Part shown: positions 1-6,848 of the stretch, in pieces
Layout of the letters: every line of letters begins with the position of its first letter
Position numbering within the stretch: the first letter of the stretch is position 1
NCBI GenBank assembly: GCA_023262365.1
Contig: JALRBF010000277.1
Coordinates: 1-13,411, forward strand
Reading direction: 5' to 3'
From: Burkholderiaceae bacterium
GTDB lineage: Bacteria > Pseudomonadota > Gammaproteobacteria > Burkholderiales > Burkholderiaceae_C
Length of the DNA stretch: 13,411 nucleotides
The notes under the pieces: generated by a model
Told to the model about the DNA's origin: nothing
What the model saw: the letters and a program-made list of their open reading frames with translations, nothing else
Database searches by the model: none
Translations under genes and position numbers: made by a program

Positions 1-123
1 AGGCAGGGGTCGCCCCGCAGGGCGGAAAGTGCGGCTTCGCGAAGGGCGGCGGCATGCCATGAGCGGCGGCCGCCACTGGCGCGGGCGATGGTGCCCTCGG
101 CGCGGCGGACGAGATTGTGGTAG
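1..123. other. Foreign or chimeric segment abutting truncated atpD
   Basis: This stretch does not encode the part of the ATP synthase beta subunit that should precede residue Val at 124; none of the three plus frames gives a beta-subunit sequence, and the atpD frame has a TAG at 121-123. GC is about 92 of the first 120 bases, against about half in the next 60 bases. On the minus strand one frame is open right through and reads like ordinary high-GC protein (for example YHNLVRRAEGTIARASGG), but I do not recognise it. The simplest reading is a chimeric read or mis-joined contig edge; a real rearrangement that disrupts atpD is less likely because the gene is normally single-copy and important. 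Confidence 0.7.
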
Positions 124-795
<672 letters not shown>

Positions 796-813
796 CAACA
801 GGCAGGGCCAGTC

Positions 814-1230
814 ATGACAACCCTTCAAGTGGACGTGGTGAGCGCCGAGGCTTCGCTGTTTTCCGGCGAGGCCAAGTTTGTGGCGTTGCCCGGGGTCTCG
901 GGCGAGCTGGGCATTTACCCGCGCCACACGCCGCTGATTACGCGTATTCGCCCCGGTTCGGTGCGCATTGAGCAAGCCAACGGCGAGCAGGCGTATATTT
1001 TTGTTGCCGGCGGCATTCTTGAGGTGCAGCCCGACGGCGTGACGGTGCTGGCCGATACCGCGATTCGCGGCGAAGACCTAGACGAAGAGAAGGCGCGCGC
1101 GGCCAAGGCTTCGGCCGAAGAGGCGTTGCGCCAGGCCAGTTCCGAGCAGGCGTTGGCCGAGGCGCAGGCCGAGTTGGCCGTGGCCGCCGCGCAGTTGGCC
1201 ATGCTGCGGCACCTGCAGGCCAAGAAGTAA
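814..1230 (+). CDS. atpC: ATP synthase F1 subunit epsilon
   Basis: Epsilon belongs to the central stalk of F1Fo ATP synthase. It links the gamma subunit to the c-ring, and its C-terminal helices can inhibit ATP hydrolysis. The 138-residue product has normal family length. The N-terminal beta-sandwich is clear: [20 protein letters not shown] at about residues 4-23, then [19 protein letters not shown] and [23 protein letters not shown]. The Ala/Glu-rich tail from about residue 90 ([17 protein letters not shown], then [17 protein letters not shown]) matches the two-helix C-terminal domain. The ATG at 814 is the only sensible start. A weak purine-rich stretch (AGGCAGGG, around 800-807) precedes it. 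It lies 18 bases after atpD, as is usual at the end of the atp operon. Confidence 0.97.
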   Translation: MTTLQVDVVSAEASLFSGEAKFVALPGVSGELGIYPRHTPLITRIRPGSVRIEQANGEQAYIFVAGGILEVQPDGVTVLADTAIRGEDLDEEKARAAKASAEEALRQASSEQALAEAQAELAVAAAQLAMLRHLQAKK

Positions 1231-1247
1231 AAACCGGCCTGGGCGCC

Positions 1248-1694
1248 ATGGTCAAGCCAGCTGCGCCTCCCGTATCCACCGAGCAGGTGGAGCAAGACTT
1301 TTACCAAGCCCTGCAGCAAGGCGATTTGCAACGCCTAATGGCGTGCTGGGTGGACGACGACGACGCCCTGTGCGTGCCCCCCGGCGCCGAACCCTTGCGT
1401 GGCTTAGCCGCCATACGCGGGTTGTTTACCGAGCTGTTTGCCGCCGGTGGTGTGCGGGTACAGGTGGTGCAGTCGCGTCGCAGCCAGGGCTTGGACTACG
1501 CGGTGCACTGGGTCACCGAGCACGTGCAGGTGCAAAGCGAGCAAGGGGCGGCGGTGGCGGTGGTGTTTGCCACCAATGTCTATGTCAAAACGCCAGCGGG
1601 TTGGCGCTTGCTCACGCATCACGCCAGCCCGGGCGGCATGCACATGGGCCCAAGCGCCGCCCGCCTCGAGCCCAACGCCAACGTGCTGCACTAG
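1248..1694 (+). CDS. SnoaL/NTF2-like (DUF4440-type) protein
   Basis: This is a 148-residue protein with the layout of the small cone-shaped alpha+beta barrel fold shared by ketosteroid isomerase, SnoaL and DUF4440 proteins. An N-terminal helix (EQVEQDFYQALQQGDLQRLM, about 11-30) is followed by WVDDDDALCVPPGAEPLRG, the helix AIRGLFTELFAAG, and beta strands ending in WRLLTHHASPGG. No signal peptide or membrane segment is visible. Many members bind small hydrophobic ligands or have no known activity, so no reaction can be assigned. It starts 17 bases after the atpC stop without a clear Shine-Dalgarno site and ends 1 base before the next gene, so it is probably co-transcribed with it and perhaps reached by readthrough from the atp operon. 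The fold call is fairly secure; the function is unknown. Confidence 0.8.
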   Translation: MVKPAAPPVSTEQVEQDFYQALQQGDLQRLMACWVDDDDALCVPPGAEPLRGLAAIRGLFTELFAAGGVRVQVVQSRRSQGLDYAVHWVTEHVQVQSEQGAAVAVVFATNVYVKTPAGWRLLTHHASPGGMHMGPSAARLEPNANVLH

Positions 1695-1695
1695 C

Positions 1696-2700
1696 GTGAC
1701 GCCGTTAAGCCCCCCCGTGTGGTGTGTGGGCGGTCACGCCCAAACCCTTGCCTCGGCGCTGTTGGCCCGGCGTTGCCACGCCACAACCACGATGCCCCGC
1801 GCGCACTGGCAAACCTGGGACACGCCCGATGGCGATGTGGTGGCCGTGGCGCAGTTCACACCCCCGGCCGATTTGCTTAACCACGATGCCCCCCTGTTGG
1901 TGCTGTTTCATGGCTTGGAGGGCAGCGCCCATAGCCACTACGCGCAAGCCTTGGCCGCGGCGTGCGCACGCGCAGGCGTGTTGCTGTGGGTGCTGCACTT
2001 TCGCGGCTGCGGCGGGCTAAGCAACCGGCTGCCACGCGCCTACCACGCCGGCGACAGCGCCGAGATCGACTGGATGCTCGCGCGTGTGGCCGCGTTGGCG
2101 CCGCAGCGCCCGCGGGCGGCGCTGGGTGTGTCGCTGGGCGGCAACGCTCTAATGCTATGGGCAGCGCAGCAAGGCACGGCGGCGGCGCGCGTCGTGAACG
2201 CGGTGGCCAGCGTCTCGGCGCCGTTTGACTTGGCCGCCGCCGGCCACGCCATTGAACAAGGGGTCAATCGGTGGCTGTACACGCCCATGTTTTTACGCAC
2301 CATGAAGCCCAAAGCGCTGGCCAAGTGGCGGGCGTTTCCCAACCAATTCGATGGAGCGCGGGTGCGCGCGGCACGCACCATTGCCGCGTTTGACGACGCC
2401 TTTACCGCCCCGCTGCACGGCTACCGTGGGGTGCACGACTACTGGGCCCGCGCCTCGGCCGGGCCGCATCTGGGCGCGCTGGCGGTGCCGGCGTGGCTGG
2501 CGCACGCCCAAAACGACCCGTTTGTGCCCTACCAGTCGCTGCCCGTGCGGCAACGCATGCCGCGTGGCGTGCAGTGGGTTACCCCGCGCCACGGCGGGCA
2601 TGCCGGTTACTTGCGTGCCCAGGGTGCGCCCTGGCGTGGGCAACTGTGGGGCTGGTGCGAGGATTTGTTGCATTGGCTAAGGCAACACGCTTATGGATGA
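1696..2700 (+). CDS. YheT-family alpha/beta-fold hydrolase
   Basis: This 334-residue protein is a predicted serine hydrolase of the YheT group (cytoplasmic, substrate unknown; related to eukaryotic ABHD1/ABHD3). The N-terminal signature is an aromatic-Pro segment followed by GHAQTL (family: GHLQT). The HGLEGS oxyanion-side motif is at residues 72-77. The nucleophile elbow GVSLGGN (144-150) places Ser146, the acid is probably Asp274 (AQNDPFVP) and the catalytic His is 302 (HGGHAGY). I chose the GTG at 1696, 1 base after the upstream stop, because the family N-terminus begins only a few residues before the Pro-Trp segment; the longer open frame upstream just shadows the SnoaL-like gene. GTG at 1717 is a weaker alternative. 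It overlaps the next gene by 8 bases, implying translational coupling. Confidence 0.9.
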   Translation: MTPLSPPVWCVGGHAQTLASALLARRCHATTTMPRAHWQTWDTPDGDVVAVAQFTPPADLLNHDAPLLVLFHGLEGSAHSHYAQALAAACARAGVLLWVLHFRGCGGLSNRLPRAYHAGDSAEIDWMLARVAALAPQRPRAALGVSLGGNALMLWAAQQGTAAARVVNAVASVSAPFDLAAAGHAIEQGVNRWLYTPMFLRTMKPKALAKWRAFPNQFDGARVRAARTIAAFDDAFTAPLHGYRGVHDYWARASAGPHLGALAVPAWLAHAQNDPFVPYQSLPVRQRMPRGVQWVTPRHGGHAGYLRAQGAPWRGQLWGWCEDLLHWLRQHAYG

Positions 2701-3262
2701 TTTGGTCAAACAAGCCATGGCCAAGTGGCCCAACGTGGCGGCGTGCTACGGTTGGTTGGGGCTGGACGCGCGCGGCCACTGGTACATGCGCGACGACCGC
2801 GTGCAGGCACTGGGGCCCTTTGTTGCTGGGCCTGAGGTAAGTGAGACGCAGCGCCGCGCGCAAAAGGGCGCACGCCTGACGCACGACAAGCTGCTGGCGT
2901 TTGTGGCGCGCAACTACGCGGCAGACGACGCCGGGCAGTGGTATTTTCAAAACGGCCCGCAGCGGGTGTACGTGGAGCTTGAGGCCACCCCTTGGGTGGC
3001 GCGGGTACCGGGCGATGAGGCCCCCGTGCTCAGCCACACCGGCGTGCCGCTTGAGGTGCAGCAGGTTTGGCTGGACGATTCGGGCCAGCTGGTGTTGCAA
3101 ACCGCGCAGGGGCCGGCTTTGGTTCACACCGCGGACATGTGGCAAGCCGCGCAGCGCGTGCAAAGCGGCCAATGGCAGGTCAAGCCGCTACCCAGTACCG
3201 ACTGGGAGCGCTACTTTGGCTACAAAAAAAGCCCCTGGGCGCAGCGCGCGGCCAAGGGCTAG
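2693..3262 (+). CDS. Conserved betaproteobacterial protein of unknown function (DUF2944/DUF2946-like)
   Basis: This 189-residue soluble protein begins MDDLVKQAMAKWPNVAACYG, then WLGLDARGHWYMRDDRVQAL, a start I associate with a conserved family common in Comamonadaceae and annotated as a domain of unknown function (DUF2946 or DUF2944; I cannot fix the number without a search). Further conserved-looking segments are LTHDKLLAFVARNYAADDAGQWYFQNGPQ (written here as two adjoining parts: LTHDKLLAFVARNYAADD and AGQWYFQNGPQ) and, near the C-terminus, STDWERYFGY. There is no signal peptide, membrane span or recognisable catalytic motif. Its ATG lies inside the end of the YheT-type gene (8-base overlap), so the two are probably translated together. 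It ends 16 bases before the convergent cytochrome gene. The gene is secure; no function can be given. Confidence 0.85.
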   Translation: MDDLVKQAMAKWPNVAACYGWLGLDARGHWYMRDDRVQALGPFVAGPEVSETQRRAQKGARLTHDKLLAFVARNYAADDAGQWYFQNGPQRVYVELEATPWVARVPGDEAPVLSHTGVPLEVQQVWLDDSGQLVLQTAQGPALVHTADMWQAAQRVQSGQWQVKPLPSTDWERYFGYKKSPWAQRAAKG

Positions 3263-3278
3263 GCGGCGGGTAAATGTT

Positions 3279-3770
3279 TTACTTGGCCGGCTTTTGCGGC
3301 ACCGCAAACTTGGCCCCCGCGGCATTGGCCATGTGCACCACGGCGCGGCCAAGCTCGAGGTCGTTGTACTCGCCGCCACTTTGGGCTGCCATGGCGCCCT
3401 TGCCCTTGAGCACTGAGGTGAGCAACGCCTCATAGCCTTGGGTTAAACGTGGTGCCCAGGCGGCCTTGTCGCCAAGCTTGGGTGCACCGGCCACCCCCGC
3501 GGCGTGGCAGGCCGCGCACTGGTTGGCGTACACCACCGAGCCCTCGGTAAGCGGGCGGTTGGCGTCGCGAACCTGCACCGAGCCCAAGGGCGCAATACGG
3601 GCCAAGGTGGCCGCCTGCACGTTGGTGGCGCCGGCCCCAGGCTTGGGGTTGGCGGTGACGTAGGTCACCAACCCAATGATGACGAAGACCGGAATGACAA
3701 AAGAGGCCACCGAAACCCAAAAAAGTTGGCCAGGGGTTTTGATGGGGCCGGTGTGATGCGTGTCGCTCAT
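3279..3770 (-). CDS. Membrane-anchored c5-type cytochrome c
   Basis: This 163-residue monoheme cytochrome is an electron carrier of the periplasm, held to the membrane by its N-terminus. Residues 17-38 (LFWVSVASFVIPVFVIIGLV) form one hydrophobic span after a short cytoplasmic head, so it is an uncleaved anchor rather than a signal peptide with a clear cleavage site. The haem-binding motif CAACH is at 85-89, and Met127 in GKGAMAAQSGG is the expected distal ligand; the spacing and GG fit the cytochrome c5 family (CytC553/c5 type). Its partner oxidase is not in the window. It is divergent from the tRNA-Arg gene, and a consensus TATAAT lies about 50 bases upstream of its ATG. No good ribosome-binding site is visible. 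The last 16 bases before its stop side separate it from the convergent upstream operon. Confidence 0.93.
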   Translation of the reverse strand: MSDTHHTGPIKTPGQLFWVSVASFVIPVFVIIGLVTYVTANPKPGAGATNVQAATLARIAPLGSVQVRDANRPLTEGSVVYANQCAACHAAGVAGAPKLGDKAAWAPRLTQGYEALLTSVLKGKGAMAAQSGGEYNDLELGRAVVHMANAAGAKFAVPQKPAK

Positions 3771-3819
3771 GAGGCGTGCGCAGGGAGCTGCGTGTAAGAG
3801 TTGTCAACAGAAGCGTTCA

Positions 3820-3825
3820 ATTATA
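3820..3825 (-). promoter_or_regulatory. Likely -10 box for the cytochrome c gene
   Basis: On the minus strand these bases read TATAAT, a perfect sigma-70 -10 consensus. The expected start of transcription is near 3813, leaving a leader of about 43 bases before the ATG at 3770. The -35 region at the standard 17-base spacing (3843-3848, CCTGCT on the minus strand) is poor, so the strength is uncertain. Confidence 0.5.
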
Positions 3826-3855
3826 TCTGCCGAGCCATCGCAAGCAGGCCACCAC

Positions 3856-3864
3856 TGGTACACT
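3856..3864 (+). promoter_or_regulatory. Possible extended -10 promoter for tRNA-Arg
   Basis: TGGTACACT fits the extended -10 form (TG-N-TACACT), is followed by the GC-rich stretch GCGGTC, and would start transcription about 28 bases before the mature tRNA. A GC-rich discriminator is typical of stringently controlled stable-RNA promoters. No good -35 is seen at 17 bases. An alternative further upstream is TTGTCA (3801-3806) with TATATC (3822-3827), spaced 15 bases. Confidence 0.4.
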
Positions 3865-3898
3865 GCGGTCTTGCTTTTGATACGCCCCGTAGGGGTTT

Positions 3899-3974
3899 GC
3901 GGCTGTAGCTCAGTGGATAGAGTATCGGCCTCCGAAGCCGAGGGTCGTGGGTTCGATCCCCGCCAGCCGCGCCA
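3899..3974 (+). tRNA. tRNA-Arg (anticodon CCG)
   Basis: A complete cloverleaf of 76 bases can be folded by eye. The acceptor stem GCGGCTG (3899-3905) pairs with CAGCCGC (3964-3970), followed by discriminator G and an encoded CCA (3972-3974). The D arm is GCTC/GAGT; the anticodon stem TCGGC/GCCGA encloses loop CTCCGAA, giving anticodon CCG, which reads CGG arginine codons; the T arm GTGGG/CCCGC encloses TTCGATC. It is divergent from the cytochrome gene and ends only 6 bases before the ATG of the exonuclease gene with no terminator between, so a joint transcript is likely. Confidence 0.97.
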
Positions 3975-3980
3975 ATTGAT

Positions 3981-4901
3981 ATGACCATACCCACCGATGC
4001 CCAAGCCCAGCGCTTGGCACACGAGCTGCAGCAGCACCCCGATTACCGTATTTTGCGACGCCTGCCCGAGCCCAGCGATTTTGGTGGCGAGGCTTCGCCC
4101 AACGCCTGGCGCGTGGTGGTGTTGGATACCGAAACCACCGGCCTAGACCCCAACCACGCCGAGGTGATTGAGCTGGCGTTGGCGCGCATCACGGTTAACC
4201 CAGACACCGGCCTGCCGGTGGGGCCGGTGGCAAGCTACAACGGGCTGCAACAGCCGCGCGGCCCCATACCGCCTGAAGTCACCGCGCTTACCGGCATCAC
4301 CGATGCCATGGTGCAGGGCAAGACGCTGGACCACGCGCGCGTTGCCGCTTTGGTGGACCAAGCCGATTGGGTGGTGGCGCACAACGCGGGCTTTGACCGA
4401 CCGTTTGCCGAAGCCTGCTGCCCGGCGTTGGCGCAACACGCGTGGGTGTGTTCGTGGCAAGACATGGATTGGGGCGCGCTGGGGCGTAGCGCCAAGCTTG
4501 AGGCGCTGGCCGCCGCCACAGGGGTGTTTTACGACGCACACCGGGCACTCACCGATGTGCACGCGCTGATGCACGTGTTGTCTCAACCCGGGGCGCACGG
4601 GCGCACCGGCTGGCAGCAGTTGGCCGTGGCGGCGCGTGCGCCCAGCCTTAAGCTCTACGCCACGGGCTCGCCATTTGAGAGCAAAGATTTGCTTAAGGCG
4701 CGCGGCTACCGCTGGGACGCCGAGCGCCGCGCCTGGTGGTGCCGCCTGCACCGCGAGGCCGAATTGCCCGACGAGCTGGCCTGGCTGCGCCAGCAGGTGT
4801 ACGGGACGCGCCGGGCGCAGTTGCAGTTTGAGCGCATGGACGCACACCAACGCTACAGCGCCCGTGCGGGCGAGCCCGGCACCGTTGCGTTGCCGGGCTA
4901 G
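3981..4901 (+). CDS. DEDDh-family 3'-5' exonuclease (DnaQ/PolC-epsilon-like)
   Basis: This 306-residue protein is a predicted metal-dependent 3'-5' exonuclease of the DnaQ superfamily acting on DNA or RNA ends in the cytoplasm. ExoI carries Asp49 and Glu51 (VLDTETTGLDP), ExoII Asp139 (HNAGFDRPF), and ExoIII His187 with Asp192 (HRALTDVHAL), so the DEDDh set is complete. Beyond the nuclease, residues about 225-275 hold a separate small module, YATGSPFESKDLLKARGYRW followed by an AWW triplet, seen in a subset of such exonucleases and possibly nucleic-acid binding. It is not the replicative DnaQ proofreader, which lacks this tail. The ATG at 3981 is only 6 bases behind the tRNA CCA and has no Shine-Dalgarno site. 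Its TAG shares the CTAG quartet with the convergent rsmI stop. Confidence 0.9.
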   Translation: MTIPTDAQAQRLAHELQQHPDYRILRRLPEPSDFGGEASPNAWRVVVLDTETTGLDPNHAEVIELALARITVNPDTGLPVGPVASYNGLQQPRGPIPPEVTALTGITDAMVQGKTLDHARVAALVDQADWVVAHNAGFDRPFAEACCPALAQHAWVCSWQDMDWGALGRSAKLEALAAATGVFYDAHRALTDVHALMHVLSQPGAHGRTGWQQLAVAARAPSLKLYATGSPFESKDLLKARGYRWDAERRAWWCRLHREAELPDELAWLRQQVYGTRRAQLQFERMDAHQRYSARAGEPGTVALPG

Positions 4902-5806
4902 TCGCGCGCGCGGCGCTGGCGTACCGCGTCGTAGGCCTGAGCGCGGGGCACCTCGTACACCTGCGCCACCACGCGTGCCACGTCTGAGGGCCCCAGTTGG
5001 TTGTGCAACGCGTCCATCAGACGCGTGGCCTGCGGCGGCCACGCGGCAGCGGCGGGTGCCTCACCCGCCGGCATGGCGTGCAGCGCCAGCACCCATTCGC
5101 CCCGGCTGGGTTGGCTTTGCGCCAGCCACGTGGCGAGGTCTTGGCAGGGCATGGTGGCAAGGGTTTCAAACCGTTTGGTAAGCTCGCGGCCCACGCTGAT
5201 GGGGCGGCTGCCCAGTGGCTGCAAGGCCTCGGCCAGCGCGGCCATGCGGTGCGGGGCTTCCAGTATCACGCCGCCGCGTGTGTCGTGGGCCAAGGCCTCA
5301 ATGGCTTGCGCGCGCGCCGCAGCCTTGGTGGGCAAAAAGCCCACAAAGACAAACCCGGCGTCTTGCGCCAAGGCGCCGCAAGCCCCCAGCAAGGCCGTGA
5401 CGCTGCTGGGCCCAGGAATCGGCACCACGCGCCAACCCTCGTGCAAGGCGGTGGCGCACAGGCGTGCGCCAGGGTCGCTGATGCCGGGGGTGCCGGCGTC
5501 GCTGACGTAGGCCACCCGCTGCCCGGCCTGTAGGCGCTGCCGCACCAGCGCCGTGGCCTCGTGCTCGTTGTGCTGATGCAGCGCCAACAGCGGCTTGTGC
5601 AGCCCGTAGGCGCGCAACAAGGCCGCGCCGTGGCGCGTGTCCTCGCACGCCACGGTATCGGCCAGCTGCAGCACATGCAGGGCGCGCAGTGTGATGTCGG
5701 CCAAATTGCCAATTGGCGTGGCCACCGTGTACAAGGCCGGCGCGGGATAATCTTGGGCTGCCGTCAGTGGAGCGATGGCCAAAAAAAGATCAGGGGGGTG
5801 GGACAT
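4898..5806 (-). CDS. rsmI: 16S rRNA (cytidine(1402)-2'-O)-methyltransferase
   Basis: RsmI uses S-adenosylmethionine to methylate the 2'-OH of C1402 in 16S rRNA at the ribosomal P site, together with RsmH, which acts on the base. The 302-residue product has the usual tetrapyrrole-methylase-like fold signatures: LYTVATPIGNLADIT (about 25-39), ACEDTRHG (53-60), SDAGTPGISDPG (102-113) and IPGPSSVTALLGACG (130-144). Length is close to the family norm (about 280-300). I start it at ATG 5806: the open frame extends further but that part only shadows yraN and lacks similarity. No clear Shine-Dalgarno precedes it. Its ATG overlaps the divergent yraN ATG in one CATG, and its stop shares CTAG with the exonuclease, so it has no private flank at either end. 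The promoter must lie within yraN. Confidence 0.95.
   Translation of the reverse strand: MSHPPDLFLAIAPLTAAQDYPAPALYTVATPIGNLADITLRALHVLQLADTVACEDTRHGAALLRAYGLHKPLLALHQHNEHEATALVRQRLQAGQRVAYVSDAGTPGISDPGARLCATALHEGWRVVPIPGPSSVTALLGACGALAQDAGFVFVGFLPTKAAARAQAIEALAHDTRGGVILEAPHRMAALAEALQPLGSRPISVGRELTKRFETLATMPCQDLATWLAQSQPSRGEWVLALHAMPAGEAPAAAAWPPQATRLMDALHNQLGPSDVARVVAQVYEVPRAQAYDAVRQRRARD
5792..5798 (+). promoter_or_regulatory. Ribosome-binding site supporting yraN start at 5805
   Basis: AGGGGGG ends 6 bases before ATG 5805, a workable Shine-Dalgarno position. It favours 5805 over ATG 5775 and lies inside the start of rsmI on the other strand. Confidence 0.5.
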
Positions 5807-6206
5807 GGTGAATGCATGCAACGAGGGACAGGCCGCAACCGACCGTGGCCGCCAGGCCGAAGATGCCGCACTGGCCATGCTGCAAGACGCAGGGCTGCGT
5901 GTGCTGCGGCGCAACTTTAAAACGCCAGGCCGAGGCGGCGGCGAGATTGACTTGATTATGCTTGAGCCTGACGGCACGCTGGTGTTTGTTGAGGTTAGGC
6001 ACCGCCGCCAGATGCGCCAAGGCGGTGCCACGGCCTCGGTGGACGCGCGCAAGCAAGCCCGCATTGTGTGGGCCGCGCGGCACTACCTGGCGCGGCTGCG
6101 GCAGTTGCCGCCGTGTCACTTTGACGTGGTGGCCTTTGATGGCCACTGGCACGCCGCGCACCCGCCCACGCCGCGTTGGATACGCGCGGCGTTTGACGCC
6201 GGCTAA
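5805..6206 (+). CDS. yraN: YraN family (UPF0102) endonuclease-like protein
   Basis: YraN proteins have a restriction-endonuclease-like fold; some UPF0102 members are linked to DNA uptake or processing, but the role in proteobacteria is unsettled. From the chosen ATG the protein has 133 residues, normal for the family. Signatures are RGRQAEDAALAMLQDAGLRV with RNF (about 14-38), GGGEIDLIM (44-52) and VFVEVRHRR (60-68); Asp49 and Glu63-x-Arg65 occupy the PD-(D/E)xK-like positions. The open frame also offers ATG 5775, ten codons earlier, but its GGAG is only 2 bases away, whereas ATG 5805 has an AGGGGGG stretch at 5792-5798. With 5775 the overlap with rsmI would be 32 bases. It heads the yraN-diaA-dolP series. 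Confidence 0.92.
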   Translation: MVNACNEGQAATDRGRQAEDAALAMLQDAGLRVLRRNFKTPGRGGGEIDLIMLEPDGTLVFVEVRHRRQMRQGGATASVDARKQARIVWAARHYLARLRQLPPCHFDVVAFDGHWHAAHPPTPRWIRAAFDAG

Positions 6207-6257
6207 GCCAGCGCCGCTGCGCCGGTGGCAGGCGGCGCGAAGCTGGGCAAATCGCCC

Positions 6258-6263
6258 TATCAT
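6258..6263 (+). promoter_or_regulatory. Possible -10 box giving a leaderless diaA transcript
   Basis: TATCAT lies exactly 6 bases (GCGACC) before ATG 6270, so transcription would begin at or next to the start codon. There is no Shine-Dalgarno site. The same layout, with nearly the same spacer (ACGACC), precedes yggS. No -35 is evident. Confidence 0.4.
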
Positions 6264-6269
6264 GCGACC

Positions 6270-6848
6270 ATGCTGACTCAACGCGCGCAACAACGGGTGG
6301 TGGACCACGCTGACTTGCTGTACCAGCAAGCCCCTGCCATTGCCCAGCGCTTGCCCGAACTGGTGGACATGGTGTGCAGGGTCATCACCTCGGGTGGCCG
6401 GCTGTGGTTGCTGGGCGACGGCGCGGCGGCCTCGCTGGCGGGGTATGGGGCTGATATTCTGCGTCACGGCTTTGAGCGGCAGCGCCCAGGCCTGGCGGCG
6501 CAGGCACTGCACGAGGTGGACCATGACGGCACCCGGTGGGCGGCCACCTTGCAAGCCTTGCGAACGCCAGACGACATGCTGCTGCTGCTAAGCACCGGCC
6601 ACCACGACGAGCCGCTGGTCAACGCCGTGCAGGTCGCGCACGAGCAAGAGCTGCAGCTGGCGCTGCTGCTGGCGGGCGATGCCCCGCGGCTGCTTGAGGC
6701 GCTGCTGGATACGGATTGGTGCGCGGCGCTGCCAGCGGCACACCCTGGCGCGGCGCACCTGTTGCTGCTTGAGGCGTTGCAGGGACTTGCCGATGGGCTA
6801 GACTTGCAACTTTTGGGTCAAGACTCAGGCCATGGAGAATACGTGTGA
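6270..6848 (+). CDS. diaA: DiaA-like SIS-domain protein (divergent)
   Basis: DiaA binds DnaA and promotes ordered assembly of the initiation complex at oriC; it resembles the sedoheptulose-7-phosphate isomerase GmhA. From ATG 6270 the protein is 192 residues, matching DiaA (about 196). Segments RLWLLGDGAAASLAGYGADI, ERQRPGLAAQALHEVD and LLLLSTGHHDEPLVNAVQVA correspond to the phosphosugar-binding SIS fold, but the usual GNGGSAADAQH-type loop is degenerate and the GmhA metal ligands are not evident, so isomerase activity is unlikely. Assignment as DiaA rests largely on position between yraN and a BON lipoprotein, the same order as in E. coli. An upstream ATG at 6225 adds 15 residues with no family similarity. 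The stop overlaps the dolP GTG. Confidence 0.78.
   Translation: MLTQRAQQRVVDHADLLYQQAPAIAQRLPELVDMVCRVITSGGRLWLLGDGAAASLAGYGADILRHGFERQRPGLAAQALHEVDHDGTRWAATLQALRTPDDMLLLLSTGHHDEPLVNAVQVAHEQELQLALLLAGDAPRLLEALLDTDWCAALPAAHPGAAHLLLLEALQGLADGLDLQLLGQDSGHGEYV
6834..6837 (+). promoter_or_regulatory. Ribosome-binding site for the dolP GTG start
   Basis: GGAG ends 7 bases before GTG 6845, the ideal distance, and so supports this start over ATG 6854. Confidence 0.6.

Noticed and set aside
3293..3308. Inverted repeat TTTGCGG-CA-CCGCAAA near the cytochrome stop, considered as a terminator
   Set aside because: It lies within the coding sequence, is short with a tiny loop, and is not followed by a T run on either strand.
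4143..5042. 299-codon minus-strand open frame antisense to the exonuclease
   Set aside because: The Arg/Ala/Pro/His-rich sequence is a typical shadow frame and overlaps the real rsmI end in another frame.
5807..6064. N-terminal extension of rsmI to 6064
   Set aside because: These residues only shadow yraN, and the RsmI family begins near the MSHPP start at 5806.
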